From contig NZ_CP107869.1 of the NCBI RefSeq assembly GCF_036013645.1, forward strand, positions 5,394,001 to 5,458,000: a stretch of 64,000 bases of DNA, in the 5' to 3' direction. Below, piece after piece: positions 16,896 to 25,756 of the stretch. Origin of the DNA: Streptomyces sp. NBC_00490 (lineage in GTDB: Bacteria; Actinomycetota; Actinomycetes; Streptomycetales; Streptomycetaceae). The notes beneath the pieces are model-generated. The model was given only the letters and a program-made list of their open reading frames with translations. It did no database searches and was not told the origin of the DNA. Position numbers and translations under genes: made by a program. Every line of letters begins with the position of its first letter. Position 1 is the first letter of the stretch.

Positions 16896-18188
16896 CTACA
16901 CCGGTACGTGCACCGTCTCCACCCGGCTCACCACCAACCGCTCCCGCTCCCGGCGGATGGCCCGCTTGCGCAGCCGCAGGATCTGGCTGATCCCCAGCGC
17001 CTGCAGCACGAAGACCGCGGAGAAGGCGATCCGGTAGTTGTTCCCGGTCGCGTCCAGCAGCACCCCGACCGCGAACAGGGTCGTCATCGAGGCGACGAAG
17101 CCGCCCATGTTGGTGATGCCGGACGCGGTGCCCTGCCGCTCCGGCGGGTTCGCCGGACGCGCGAAGTCGAAGCCGATCATCGAGGCCGGCCCGCACGCGC
17201 CCAGCACCGTGCAGAGCACCACGAGCAGCCACATCGGCGCATGCTCGCCCGGGTACGCCAGCGTCACCGCCCACATCAGCCCCGTCGCCCCCACGGTCCC
17301 CAGCGCCAGCGGCAGCCGCGCCTCGTGGTGCCGGGCGACGACCTGGCCGTAGACCAGCCCGATCACCATGTTCGACAGCACGACGAGGGTCAGCAGCTCA
17401 CCGGCGACCGCCCGGGACAGCCCCTGCGCCTCGACCAGGTACGGCATGCCCCACAGCAGCAGGAACACCATCGCCGGGAACTGGGTCGTGAAGTGCACCC
17501 ACAGGCCGAGCCGGGTGCCCGGCTCCCGCCAGGAGGCGGCGATCTGGCGTCGTACGTAGGCCGCGCCCTGGTGCGGGAAGGGCTCCGGCTCGTGTCCCTC
17601 GGGGTGGTCCTTGAGGAAGAGCAGCAGCAGGACCAGCACGACCACACCCGCGACCGCGCTGCCCGCGAAGGCCGCCGTCCAGCCGATGCCGTGCAGCAGC
17701 CGGGCCAGCACGAGGGTGGAGACCAGGTTGCCCGCCATGCCCACCAGCCCCGCGAACTGCGCGACCATCGGCCCGCGCCGGGCCGGGAACCAGCGGGTGC
17801 CGAGCCGTAGCACGCTGATGAACGTCATCGCGTCACCGCAGCCCAGCAGCGCGCGCGAGGCGAGGGCCATGCCGTACGAGGGGGAGAAGGCGAAGCCGAG
17901 CTGTCCGGCCGTGAACAGCACCACCCCGATGGTCAGCACCTTCTTGGTGCCGAGCCGGTCGACGAGCAGACCGACGGGTATCTGCATGCCCGCGTACACG
18001 AGCAGTTGGAGGATGGAGAAGGTCGACAGCGCGGAGGCGTTGACGTGGAACCGGTCGGCGGCGTCGAGGCCGGCCACCCCCAGCGAGGTCCGGAAGATGA
18101 CGGCGACGAAGTAGACGGAGACGCCGATGCCCCAGACGGCCATCGCGCGGCGGCCGCCCGGCGGGTCGCCCGGCAGAGTGGCGCTCAT
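16896..18188 (-). CDS. Major facilitator superfamily transporter
   Basis: A 430-residue MFS permease with about 12 hydrophobic segments. The start is ATG 18188, which overlaps the stop of the upstream gntR gene (ATGA). MFS signatures include LLVDRLGTKKVLTIGVVLFTAGQLGF near residue 75 and a long basic cytoplasmic loop (KDHPEGHEPEPFPHQ) at the mid-point. FCD-GntR/MFS pairs usually handle organic acids or sugar acids, so a carboxylate substrate is possible; the sequence does not fix it. Confidence 0.87.
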   Translation of the reverse strand: MSATLPGDPPGGRRAMAVWGIGVSVYFVAVIFRTSLGVAGLDAADRFHVNASALSTFSILQLLVYAGMQIPVGLLVDRLGTKKVLTIGVVLFTAGQLGFAFSPSYGMALASRALLGCGDAMTFISVLRLGTRWFPARRGPMVAQFAGLVGMAGNLVSTLVLARLLHGIGWTAAFAGSAVAGVVVLVLLLLFLKDHPEGHEPEPFPHQGAAYVRRQIAASWREPGTRLGLWVHFTTQFPAMVFLLLWGMPYLVEAQGLSRAVAGELLTLVVLSNMVIGLVYGQVVARHHEARLPLALGTVGATGLMWAVTLAYPGEHAPMWLLVVLCTVLGACGPASMIGFDFARPANPPERQGTASGITNMGGFVASMTTLFAVGVLLDATGNNYRIAFSAVFVLQALGISQILRLRKRAIRRERERLVVSRVETVHVPV

Positions 18189-18859
18189 CGGACCTCGCCC
18201 CGCGCCAGATGCGAGAACCACTCGACGTGGCCGTGGATGAGCCCGACGACCGCGTCCGCGTCGCCGGAGCGCAGCGCGTCGAGGATCTGCTCGTGCTCGA
18301 CGAGGGTCTTGGTGATGCGGTCGGGGTGGGCGTGCATCACGGCGACGCCCATCCTCAACTGCCGGTCGCGGAGCTGGTCGTAGAGCCGGGACAGGATCTC
18401 GTTGCCCCCGCTGCGGACGATCTCGGCGTGGAAGCAGCGGTCGGTGACGGCGGCGCCGGCCAGGTCCCCGGCGGCGGCCTGCTCCTTCTGCTGGGCGAGG
18501 AGTTCCTCGAGCCGTGCGATGAGCCGCGGCGACGCTGGTACGGCCTTGCGCGCGGCGTGTTCCTCGACGAGCTGGCGGGTCTCCACCACGTCCGCGATCT
18601 CCTGTGCGGAGACGGGCAGGACCAGCGCGCCCTTCTTCGGGTAGAGCTTGATCAGCCCCTCCACCTGGAGCCGCAGCAGCGCCTCGCGCACCGGTGTCCG
18701 CGAGACGCCGACGGCCTCGGCGAGCTCACCCTCGGTGAGCAGGGTGCCGCCCTCGTAGCGGCGCTCCAGGACGCCCTGCTTGACGTGGTCGTAGACGCGG
18801 TCGGCGGCGGGCGGCTGCTTGGTGTGAGCGACGGACGGGGCGGGTGGGGCTGAAGGCAT
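18185..18859 (-). CDS. GntR-family regulator, FadR/FCD subfamily
   Basis: A 224-residue regulator. The N-terminal winged helix (residues ~20-90) contains RRYEGGTLLTEGELAEAVGVSRTPVREALLRLQVEGLI. The all-helical FCD ligand domain follows, with the metal-binding Asp/His pattern (ETRQLVEEHAARKA, DRCFHAEIVRSGG, EHEQILDALRSGD). It forms a coupled operon with the MFS gene and probably represses it until a small carboxylate binds. Upstream, TTGTATCTATGATG (minus strand, around 18866-18880) is A+T-rich and could hold its own operator. Confidence 0.88.
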   Translation of the reverse strand: MPSAPPAPSVAHTKQPPAADRVYDHVKQGVLERRYEGGTLLTEGELAEAVGVSRTPVREALLRLQVEGLIKLYPKKGALVLPVSAQEIADVVETRQLVEEHAARKAVPASPRLIARLEELLAQQKEQAAAGDLAGAAVTDRCFHAEIVRSGGNEILSRLYDQLRDRQLRMGVAVMHAHPDRITKTLVEHEQILDALRSGDADAVVGLIHGHVEWFSHLARGEVR

Positions 18860-19068
18860 GCGCACATCATAGATACAACACGTACTCATCCCGAAGACCC
18901 GTCCATATTGCGGACCTCAGGGGTCCCGCAGGCGCACCAAAATCAAACCCGCCCCAGCGGCCGCACAACCTTCTGTGCTACTTACGAGTCAGACACGTGC
19001 GGCCCCAACAGCTTTTAGGTCAACTCGGCCGCACGCCAGGGGCATTCAACGTATTCGGGGTACCTCAC

Positions 19069-19968
19069 TTGATTACCGGCATTCAGGGCATCCGTATCCG
19101 CAGAGCTGTAGCCGTGGCCGTGACCACCGGCTCGCTGCTCGCCACCGGAGCCCTCACCGCGGCGCCGGCGCAGGCCGTCACCGCGCCCACCATCACCGCC
19201 AAGGGCGGGTTCCTGATGAACAGCGCCACCGGCACGACGCTCTTCTCGAAGTCCGCCGACACCAAGCGGCTCACCGCGTCCACCACGAAGGTCATGACCG
19301 CGAAGGTCGTCCTGTCGCAGTCGAACCTGAACCTGGACGCCAAGGTCACGATCAAGAAGGCGTACAGCGACTACATCGTCGCCAACGGCGCCTCGTCGGC
19401 GGGTCTGATCGTCGGTGACAAGGTCACCGTCCGCCAGCTGCTCTACGGGATGCTGCTGAAGTCGGGCTGCGACGCCGCGATGGCGCTCGCCGACAAGTAC
19501 GGCTCCGGCACCACGGTCGCGGCCCGCACCAAGAGCTTCATCGGCAAGATGAACACCATGGCCACGAGCCTGGGCATGAAGAACACGAAGTTCGACTCGT
19601 TCGACGGCATCAGCAGGGGCGCCAACGCCTCGACGCCGCGCGACCTGACGAAGCTCGCCCGCAGCGCGATGAAGAGCTCCACCTTCAAGTCCGTCGTCAA
19701 GACCAAGTCGTACACGGCGAAGACGATCACGAAGACGGGCTCCACCCGCACCATGGCGGCGTGGAAGAACACCAACCTCCTGCTCGGCTGGAACGGCACG
19801 CTCGGCGTGAAGACCGGCTCCGGCACCGAGGCCAAGTACTGCCTCATCTTCGCCGCCACGCTCAACGGCGAGTCGGTGATCGGCACGGTCCTCACCGCGC
19901 CCAACGAGGCCAGCCGCACGTCGGACGTGAAGAAGCTGATCAACTACGGTTACGCGAAGATCAGCTGA
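19069..19968 (+). CDS. dacA: D-alanyl-D-alanine peptidase, Streptomyces K15 DD-transpeptidase type
   Basis: 299 residues from a TTG start at 19069; the open frame extends further upstream without signal-peptide character. Signal peptide residues 1-36 end APAQA. The penicillin-binding serine peptidase (class A low-mass PBP, family S11) has S71-T-T-K74, S133-G-C135 and K249-T-G251. The second motif has Cys where most enzymes have Asn. This is the signature of the K15 DD-transpeptidase, and many flanking segments (AKVVLSQSNLNLDAKVTIKKAYSDY) match K15 as I remember it. It acts outside the membrane on peptidoglycan stem peptides. It is a single gene followed by a hairpin terminator. Confidence 0.9.
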   Translation: MITGIQGIRIRRAVAVAVTTGSLLATGALTAAPAQAVTAPTITAKGGFLMNSATGTTLFSKSADTKRLTASTTKVMTAKVVLSQSNLNLDAKVTIKKAYSDYIVANGASSAGLIVGDKVTVRQLLYGMLLKSGCDAAMALADKYGSGTTVAARTKSFIGKMNTMATSLGMKNTKFDSFDGISRGANASTPRDLTKLARSAMKSSTFKSVVKTKSYTAKTITKTGSTRTMAAWKNTNLLLGWNGTLGVKTGSGTEAKYCLIFAATLNGESVIGTVLTAPNEASRTSDVKKLINYGYAKIS

Positions 19969-19989
19969 CGCGGAAGCACCAGGACACGA

Positions 19990-20019
19990 GAAAGGGGCCT
20001 GCCACGGCGGGCCCCTTTC
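19990..20019 (+). terminator. Hairpin terminator after dacA
   Basis: GAAAGGGGCC (19990-19999) pairs with GGCCCCTTTC (20010-20019) across a loop that can pair further internally. Confidence 0.8.
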
Positions 20020-20040
20020 CCATGCCGTCCTCTCAAGCCG

Positions 20041-20499
20041 TCATACGGGCAGAAAGAACCGCAGCTTCTCCTTCGAGACGGCGCCGATCCGGTCGTAGAA
20101 CCGAATGGCCCCCTCGTTCCACGCGGGCGTCTGCCACTGCACCTGCCCGAGCCCGAGGGCCCGCGCCTCGTCCCGTACGGCAGCCATGAGCGACTCCCCG
20201 ATGCCGAGCCCGCGGTGCCCGTCCCGCAGGAACAGACAGTCCATGTAGAGGTACTCGGTGCCGTCCCAGGTGGACACCTCGGTGGAACAGGTGGCATACC
20301 CGACGACGGTCCCGCCCCACTCCGCGACGAGACACCGCAGCCGCTGTTCGGGGCTCCCGAACAACAGGGACCGCAACCGCTCCTCGAGCCCGGGGGCGGG
20401 CGGCTCGGCCTTCTCGTACACGGCGTGCTCGGTGATCAGCGCGACGACGTCCGCCAGCTCCTCGGGCCGCACCCGCCGCACCACGGGACCACCGCTCAC
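20041..20499 (-). CDS. GNAT-family N-acetyltransferase
   Basis: A 152-residue acetyl-CoA-dependent transferase. The GNAT fold is seen in VRPEELADVVALI at the start, the beta4/beta5 region YLYMDCLFLRDGHRGLGIGESLMAAV with the pyrophosphate loop RGLGIG, and the C-terminal WNEGAIRFYDRIGA. The pattern resembles diamine/spermidine acetyltransferase-like GNATs (EYLYMDCLFL). The GTG start overlaps the stop of the upstream gene (GTGA). The acceptor is unknown. Confidence 0.87.
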   Translation of the reverse strand: MSGGPVVRRVRPEELADVVALITEHAVYEKAEPPAPGLEERLRSLLFGSPEQRLRCLVAEWGGTVVGYATCSTEVSTWDGTEYLYMDCLFLRDGHRGLGIGESLMAAVRDEARALGLGQVQWQTPAWNEGAIRFYDRIGAVSKEKLRFFLPV

Positions 20500-21017
20500 C
20501 GGACCTCCCCCTCCAGCACATCCGCGGACCAGGCGGCGAGCCGTTCACCGATCTCCCCGTCCCCGTCCAGCACATGCCGCACCCAGGCGTCCCGCTCGTA
20601 CGCGAACACGGCCGCCTCCCACACGCAGGGAGCCAGCCCCTGCCGACCCGGCCGCAAACCCTCCGGCTCACCCACGGGCCCGACGAAGACGGCGAGATCG
20701 GACATGTCCCCCTCGATCCACGTGTGCACGAGCACGTAGTCGCCGTCGCCTCCCGCATGCACCAGCAGCACGGCGACCCCGAGGGAGCCTCGGAGCCCGG
20801 CGGTGGCAAGGTGCGCCTCGGCGATCGCCAACGCCGCGTCCGCCCCCTCGACCTCCCGCCCGGGCGCTTCGATGCCGTACGCCTTCACCAGGTGGCCGGC
20901 GACGTCATGCGTCCCCAAGGGCCTTACGGCGCGGGCGTGATGAGTGTCGGCGAGGTTCTTCATCGCGGACACGTCCATGGCTGCGGGCACCGTTGCGACT
21001 GTTCGAAGATCGGCCAT
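20496..21017 (-). CDS. Conserved hypothetical protein
   Basis: 173 residues from ATG 21017. No family recognised. It is soluble, mixed alpha/beta, with no signal or membrane segment; the second half is acidic (HTWIEGDMSDLAVFVGP) and contains Trp-rich segments. It is translationally coupled to the GNAT gene, so the two may act together, for example as a target or cofactor protein, but this is only context. Confidence 0.65.
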   Translation of the reverse strand: MADLRTVATVPAAMDVSAMKNLADTHHARAVRPLGTHDVAGHLVKAYGIEAPGREVEGADAALAIAEAHLATAGLRGSLGVAVLLVHAGGDGDYVLVHTWIEGDMSDLAVFVGPVGEPEGLRPGRQGLAPCVWEAAVFAYERDAWVRHVLDGDGEIGERLAAWSADVLEGEVR

Positions 21018-21199
21018 ACCGCCATGATGCCCGGTCACGCCACATGGCCAGGTGAATCGTTCAGCCACTCCGTCATACACCGCCCGGCCACGCCCCGTAG
21101 CGGAATCGCTGATTTTTTCCCTCGCAATCGCGAACATCCCAGCGCAGGCTGGATAATTCGATTTGCTCCGCTCTACGTTCCGCAGCGGAGGTGGTTCAT

Positions 21200-22177
21200 A
21201 TGATCGAACCCAGCAAGCATCAGCCCGACCCTCGGACGCAGCGTGACGCGATCGACGTCAGCGACTTCGTGTACGCGGCCACCGGAGCCCGCGTCCGGAG
21301 GCTGACGATGCCGGACGGGACGCATTGGTTTCCGGCGGTGGATGTCTGTAAGGAGTTGGGGCACACCAACTCTCGGCAAGCACTCGCAGACCATGTTCCC
21401 GACGACCATCGAGAGATTCTCGAGACCGTAACTGGAGCTTACGGTCTCAGCGTTCCCGCAGGTAGAGAGTGGCGTCGAGACCTGAATGTCATCTCTCTCC
21501 GAGGTCTCATCCTCCTCGTCAACGCCTGCACCAAGCCGGCCTGTGCCCCCTTCAAGGAGTGGGCCACGGAGGTCATCGTGACCGTCCAGCAAGAGGGTTC
21601 CTACACCCTCGAAGAGGCCGAGGTGCAGTCCGCCGAGCCGGGTGCGCCGATCGCCTACGCGATGCCGGAGCAGGTCGCGGACGCCATCGTCCGGCTGGAG
21701 GCGCACAACCTTCAGGTCGACGAAGAACTCACCGCTGCCCAACACGAATCACTCGCGGTGCAGAAGGAGATCCTGGCGACGCAACGAGACATGCTGGGGT
21801 TGCAACGCGCAACACTGGCCGCCCAGCAGGCGATGGCCCACGCCATGGAACGGATCGCAAACCGGCTCGACGCCCTCACCGTCGACCGTCCGGCAACCGC
21901 CGACCTCTCCGCCCACCCGACCACCGAAGCCGTACTGGCCGACTGGCGGCAGCGGCTCTCCGTGACCGCGGACGTCTGGGCGGTGGCGGTGGTGATCGCT
22001 CCCGTGCTGGTCGAAGAGGGCGAGCTGCGGCAGCCGCTCGACTCGATCGCCGCTCGCACCGGCTTGTCCGTCCACCGCGTCAACGAATGCCTGCGCCTGC
22101 TGCGCAAGCACGCCTGCATCCACCCCCGGGGCGGTGACGAGGACGGGACGCCGATCTACGTGCTCAGGCGTTCTTGA
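21200..22177 (+). CDS. BRO-N domain protein with coiled coil and winged-helix-like C-terminus
   Basis: 325 residues. ATG 21200 follows GGAGGTGG at good spacing. The N-terminal BRO-N (phage antirepressor-type DNA-binding) domain spans residues ~10-130: TMPDGTHWFPAVDVCKELGHTNSRQALADHV, then GLSVPAGREWRRDLNVISLRGLILLVNACTKP. A heptad-like helical middle (residues ~155-230; EELTAAQHESLAVQKEILATQRDML) should form a coiled coil. The C-terminal 80 residues look like a winged helix (LDSIAARTGLSVHRVNECLRLLRKHACI). Base use is less G/C-biased than neighbours and the promoter region is A+T-rich. A damaged paralog lies at 36531-37236. No phage genes flank it. Confidence 0.8.
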   Translation: MIEPSKHQPDPRTQRDAIDVSDFVYAATGARVRRLTMPDGTHWFPAVDVCKELGHTNSRQALADHVPDDHREILETVTGAYGLSVPAGREWRRDLNVISLRGLILLVNACTKPACAPFKEWATEVIVTVQQEGSYTLEEAEVQSAEPGAPIAYAMPEQVADAIVRLEAHNLQVDEELTAAQHESLAVQKEILATQRDMLGLQRATLAAQQAMAHAMERIANRLDALTVDRPATADLSAHPTTEAVLADWRQRLSVTADVWAVAVVIAPVLVEEGELRQPLDSIAARTGLSVHRVNECLRLLRKHACIHPRGGDEDGTPIYVLRRS

Positions 22178-22206
22178 CCGAGCCTCGCTCGTAGGTGCTC
22201 ATAGGC

Positions 22207-22245
22207 GAAGGGGCGGCCGCAGTCCGAAGTTGCGGCCGTCCCTTC
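22207..22245 (+). terminator. Hairpin terminator after the BRO-N gene
   Basis: A 15-bp stem with one G-U pair (22207-22221 with 22231-22245) encloses a 9-nt loop. Confidence 0.8.
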
Positions 22246-22288
22246 GGGTGGCAATCTACTGCTTCGGAGCGCCTCGGCGTGGCCACCA

Positions 22289-23113
22289 CTACCGCGTCAC
22301 CGTGAAGTTCCGCAGGATCGCCGCCGTCAGGGCCGGGTCGCCCTCCGCCTTGACCCGGTCCGGTACCGCGTCCGCCGTCACCCGGCCGCAGGCCAGGCGG
22401 ACGTAGGTCTCCCAGTCGAGGGTGAGGGTGGCGGCGGGGCCGAGGGCGGGGGCCGTTTCGAGGGTGCCGCGGCCCTGGATGTCGACGCGGATCGTGCGCA
22501 GGAACTCGATCGGGCCGTGGACGTCGAGGACGATCGCCGAGCTGCGAGGGGCGTCGGCCTTCTCGGCGACCACGGCGGGCAGCTCGGCGAGCAGGACGTC
22601 ACGGGCGATGTGCGCGCCGGGGGAGTCCAGGTTGCCGGGACGGCCGAGGGCGGTGCGGAGGTCCTGCTCGTGCACCCAGACGTCGAAGGCGTGCTTGCGC
22701 ATGGACTCTTCGAGCGTCAGTTCGCTGCCGAGGGGGCCGCGCACCTTCGTGCCCGGATCCCGCGACTCGTTGCGCAGCTGGCGGTTGCGGCGGATGATCA
22801 CGTACTCCAGCTCGGACGTCATCTCCGGCGCGGTGTGGTGACGGCGGACGTCGACCTGCATCTCCGTGTACCGCTGGTGCTCATTGGTGACGTGGTAGAG
22901 GTCGCGAGGCAGTGAGTGGATGGGGCGCGGGTCCCCCAGCATCTCGGTGTCCAGACCGATGACATGGGACACGATGTCCCGCACCGACCAGCCGGGGCAC
23001 GGGGTACGCCGGTTCCACTCTCCCTCCACGAGCGGGTTCACCAGCTCGGATATCGCGTCGATGGAGTGGGTCCAGGCGTCGGCGTAGGGCTGGAGGGTGG
23101 GATGCAGACTCAC
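22289..23113 (-). CDS. Maleylpyruvate-isomerase-fold, mycothiol-dependent enzyme family protein
   Basis: 274 residues from a GTG start. The N-terminal DinB-like four-helix domain carries the typical TPCPGWSVRDIVSHVIGLD (residues ~38-56), where His is a metal ligand, and HAFDVWVHEQDLRTALGRPG near 140 with further His residues. The C-terminal domain (residues ~190-274) is SCP2-like, ending DWETYVRLACGRV. Members catalyse or assist mycothiol-dependent isomerisations and detoxification; the substrate here is unknown. Divergent from the nitrilase gene. Confidence 0.82.
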   Translation of the reverse strand: MSLHPTLQPYADAWTHSIDAISELVNPLVEGEWNRRTPCPGWSVRDIVSHVIGLDTEMLGDPRPIHSLPRDLYHVTNEHQRYTEMQVDVRRHHTAPEMTSELEYVIIRRNRQLRNESRDPGTKVRGPLGSELTLEESMRKHAFDVWVHEQDLRTALGRPGNLDSPGAHIARDVLLAELPAVVAEKADAPRSSAIVLDVHGPIEFLRTIRVDIQGRGTLETAPALGPAATLTLDWETYVRLACGRVTADAVPDRVKAEGDPALTAAILRNFTVTR

Positions 23114-23293
23114 GGAACGGGACCCCTCGGCGGTCGGTGCACGGGCTGGTGATGGCGTCGTTGCCAGTGGGAGTGTGGCTGTCGGCGGGTGTCTTGGAAC
23201 GCTAAGTTACGCTGCTGTGAGGCACCCCGGCAGTGCTTTCGTGTGACGATCGTAGGCCCGTGTGAACGGCTCGAATGCCAGGACGGTGGTAGT

Positions 23294-24088
23294 GTGCGCG
23301 CCTCGTTGATTCAGATCGCCGTAAGTGAGGGCGAATCGGTCGAATCGCGCCGACGGCGGGTGGCCTCGCTGGTACGGGACCAGGCCGGTGCCGATCTGGT
23401 CGTGCTGCCGGAGCTGTGGACCACGGGCGCGTTCGCCTACGAGGGGTTCGCCGACGAGGCCGAGCCGCTGGAGGGGCCGACGCACGAGGCCATGGCGAAG
23501 GCCGCGAGCGACGCGGGCGTCTGGCTGCACGCGGGCTCCATCCCGGAGCGCACCGCCGACGGCACGCTCTACAACACCTCTCTCGTCTTCTCCCCCTCCG
23601 GCGACCTGATCGCCGCCTACCGCAAGATCCATCGCTTCGGCTTCGACAAGGGCGAGGCCGTGCTGATGGGCGCGGGCCGGGACCTGGTGACGGTCCGTCT
23701 GCCCGAGACCACCCTCGGCTTGGCCACCTGCTACGACCTCCGGTTCCCCGAACTGTTCCGCGGTCTCGTCGACGCCGGCGCCGAGACCCTGGTGGTCCCC
23801 GCGGGCTGGCCGGAGCGCCGCCGGGCGCACTGGACGCTGCTGGCCCAGGCGCGGGCGGTCGAGAACCAGGCGTTCGTGCTTGCCTGTGGAACGGCCGGGA
23901 CGCATGCGGGAGTTCCACAGGCCGGTCACTCGATCGTGGTGGATCCGTGGGGCGAGGTGCTGGCCGAGGCCGGCGCCGGCGAGGAGGTCCTCACCGTCCA
24001 GTTCGACCCCGCGAAGGTCGCCGTGACACGGGATCAGTTCCCGGCGCTGAAGGACCGGATGCTGGGACTGGACGCACCCCGGCGCTAG
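23294..24088 (+). CDS. Nitrilase-superfamily carbon-nitrogen hydrolase
   Basis: 264 residues from GTG 23294, the start that places the first beta-strand VRASLIQIAV at the N-terminus. The Glu-Lys-Cys triad is complete: LPELWTTG near residue 39, YRKIHRF near 113, and ATCYDLRFPELFRG near 148. The sequence resembles omega-amidase/NIT2-type hydrolases, which convert 2-oxoglutaramate or related amides to acids in the cytoplasm. The ORF is open upstream to 23189 but lacks family sequence there. Confidence 0.88.
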   Translation: MRASLIQIAVSEGESVESRRRRVASLVRDQAGADLVVLPELWTTGAFAYEGFADEAEPLEGPTHEAMAKAASDAGVWLHAGSIPERTADGTLYNTSLVFSPSGDLIAAYRKIHRFGFDKGEAVLMGAGRDLVTVRLPETTLGLATCYDLRFPELFRGLVDAGAETLVVPAGWPERRRAHWTLLAQARAVENQAFVLACGTAGTHAGVPQAGHSIVVDPWGEVLAEAGAGEEVLTVQFDPAKVAVTRDQFPALKDRMLGLDAPRR

Positions 24089-24104
24089 GCCTGTCCGGCG
24101 GGCC

Positions 24105-24599
24105 CTAGTCCTCCCTCTCCTTCTCGGCGAGGTGGATCACGCACACCGTCACCGCGATCAGCAGTGCCGGGTCCGTGTCCTCCCGTACGACGTCGACGCC
24201 GTAGGTCTCCCGCACGTGCAGCCACCGCCGGGAGACCACGGCGAGCAGCTCACCGTCGTACTCGACCGCGAACTCCCGGTCGAGGATCTTCCCGCTGACG
24301 TCGAGCTCGGTGCTGCCGTCCGCCAGGGACACCCGGTAGTGGTTGCGCAGCAGGGACAGCCGCTTGCGCCTGATGGTGGCCAGCGGTTCGCCGTCCCGCT
24401 CGATGAGCATCGTGTCCCGCAGGGCGAGCATCTTCTGCCGGATGTCGATCAGTACGCGCCCACGGGTGTCCTTCAGCTCGAAGGTGTCCCGCAGCCGCAT
24501 GGCCTTGCCGTCGACGAGGAAGACCTTGTTGCCCTGGTCGTCCTCGATCCAGTAGTCGTCACCGAAGCCGAGGAGCCGGTCGCGTACGAGGAATCTCAT
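24105..24599 (-). CDS. LURP-one-related (tubby-like barrel) protein
   Basis: 164 residues beginning MRFLVRDRLLGFGDDYWIED. The repeated beta-strand pattern (VFLVDGKAMRLRDTFELKD, LIDIRQKMLALRDTMLIE, VSLADGSTELDVSGKILDREF) is that of the LOR family, a 12-strand barrel around a central helix seen in tubby and phospholipid scramblases. The molecular role in bacteria is not known. It is probably membrane-peripheral or cytoplasmic, with a hydrophobic C-terminal helix (LLIAVTVCVIHLA) that would be the central helix of the barrel. Confidence 0.8.
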   Translation of the reverse strand: MRFLVRDRLLGFGDDYWIEDDQGNKVFLVDGKAMRLRDTFELKDTRGRVLIDIRQKMLALRDTMLIERDGEPLATIRRKRLSLLRNHYRVSLADGSTELDVSGKILDREFAVEYDGELLAVVSRRWLHVRETYGVDVVREDTDPALLIAVTVCVIHLAEKERED

Positions 24600-24698
24600 G
24601 CCGTTACGGCTTCCCCGCCCCGCGCGGCGGGACGCAACCGCTAGGCCGTAGGGATGGTCGGCACGCCGGGGTCGGTGTGGTGTTCGAGCTGCGACAGC

Positions 24699-25712
24699 TC
24701 AGGTCCGAGGCCGCGGCACCTCCGGCGCCGATGTCCCGAACCGCCTCCGGTACGCCGACGGGCTGAGCCCGGTCGCGTGCCGCACGCGCGCGCGGAGGTT
24801 CGCGGCCGTCCCCAGGCCGCTGCGGGCGGCCACCACGTCCAGCCGTTCCTCGCCCCGCTCGATCAGTCGGCAGGCCAGTGCCACGCGCTCCCCCGTCAGC
24901 CAGGCCAGCGGCGTCGTGCCGAGCTGGGCCCGGAAACGGCGGTGCAGGGTGGCGGGGGAGACGGCCGCGCGGGCGGCGAGTTCCGCGACCGTCAGCGGCT
25001 CCCCCAGCCGTTCCCGCGCCCACGCCAGCAGGGGCGCCAGCGACTCGTCCGGCACCTCGGGCACCGGACGCTCCACGAACTGCCGCTGCCCGCCGTCCCG
25101 GTGGGCGGCGAACACCAGCCGCCGGGACACGGCGTTGGCTACCTCGGCACCGTGGTCGCGCCGCCAGATGTGCAGCCCGAGGTCGAGCGCGGCGGCACTG
25201 CCGGCGGCGGTGAGGAGGTCGCCCTCGTCGACGAAGAGGACGTCGGGCTCCAGGAGGACCTTTGGATGCAGCTCGCGGAACGCATCCGCCCACAGCCAGT
25301 GGGTGGTGGCCCGTCGGCCGTCCAGCAGCCCCGCCTCGGCGAGCGCGAAGCTGCCGGTGCACAGGCTCATGACGCGGGCGCCCCGCGCGTGCGTGCGGCG
25401 AATGGCGTCGAGTACGGCGGCCCCGCGCGGTACGACGTTGTCCGGGCGCCCCGGCACGACCAGGGTGTCGGCCTCGTCCACGGCGTCGAGCCCGGGCACC
25501 CCGCTCAGCGTGAAGAACCCGTGGTTCATCCGCACCCCGGGCGTGGGCGCGCACAGCGTCACCTCGTACAGCGGCCCCGGCAGCCCCAGTTCGGGCCGCG
25601 GCAGCCCGAACAGCTCGGTGGCGACGCCGACCTCGAAGGGGTTGGTGCCCTCGTCGACGATGACCGCGACTCGGTGCGGACGCCCGTTCGCTTGAGAGGA
25701 TCCTTGCGGCAT
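24699..25712 (-). CDS. GlxA-type AraC-family regulator with DJ-1/PfpI domain
   Basis: 337 residues. The N-terminal half (residues ~14-190) is a class-I glutamine-amidotransferase-like DJ-1/PfpI domain with the nucleophile elbow SLCTGSFALAEAGLLDG around residue 115, Cys retained. The C-terminal half (residues ~230-330) is an AraC helix-turn-helix pair (LTVAELAARAAVSPATLHRRFRAQLGTTPLAWL, ending TGLSPSAYRRRFG). Members control amide, carnitine or other nitrogen catabolism. It diverges from the cupin gene across 44 bp, so that gene is the likely target. Confidence 0.88.
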   Translation of the reverse strand: MPQGSSQANGRPHRVAVIVDEGTNPFEVGVATELFGLPRPELGLPGPLYEVTLCAPTPGVRMNHGFFTLSGVPGLDAVDEADTLVVPGRPDNVVPRGAAVLDAIRRTHARGARVMSLCTGSFALAEAGLLDGRRATTHWLWADAFRELHPKVLLEPDVLFVDEGDLLTAAGSAAALDLGLHIWRRDHGAEVANAVSRRLVFAAHRDGGQRQFVERPVPEVPDESLAPLLAWARERLGEPLTVAELAARAAVSPATLHRRFRAQLGTTPLAWLTGERVALACRLIERGEERLDVVAARSGLGTAANLRARVRHATGLSPSAYRRRFGTSAPEVPRPRT

Positions 25713-25756
25713 GTGCGATTCCTAGCACTCGCGCGCGTGCCGGGCCACGGCCGACG

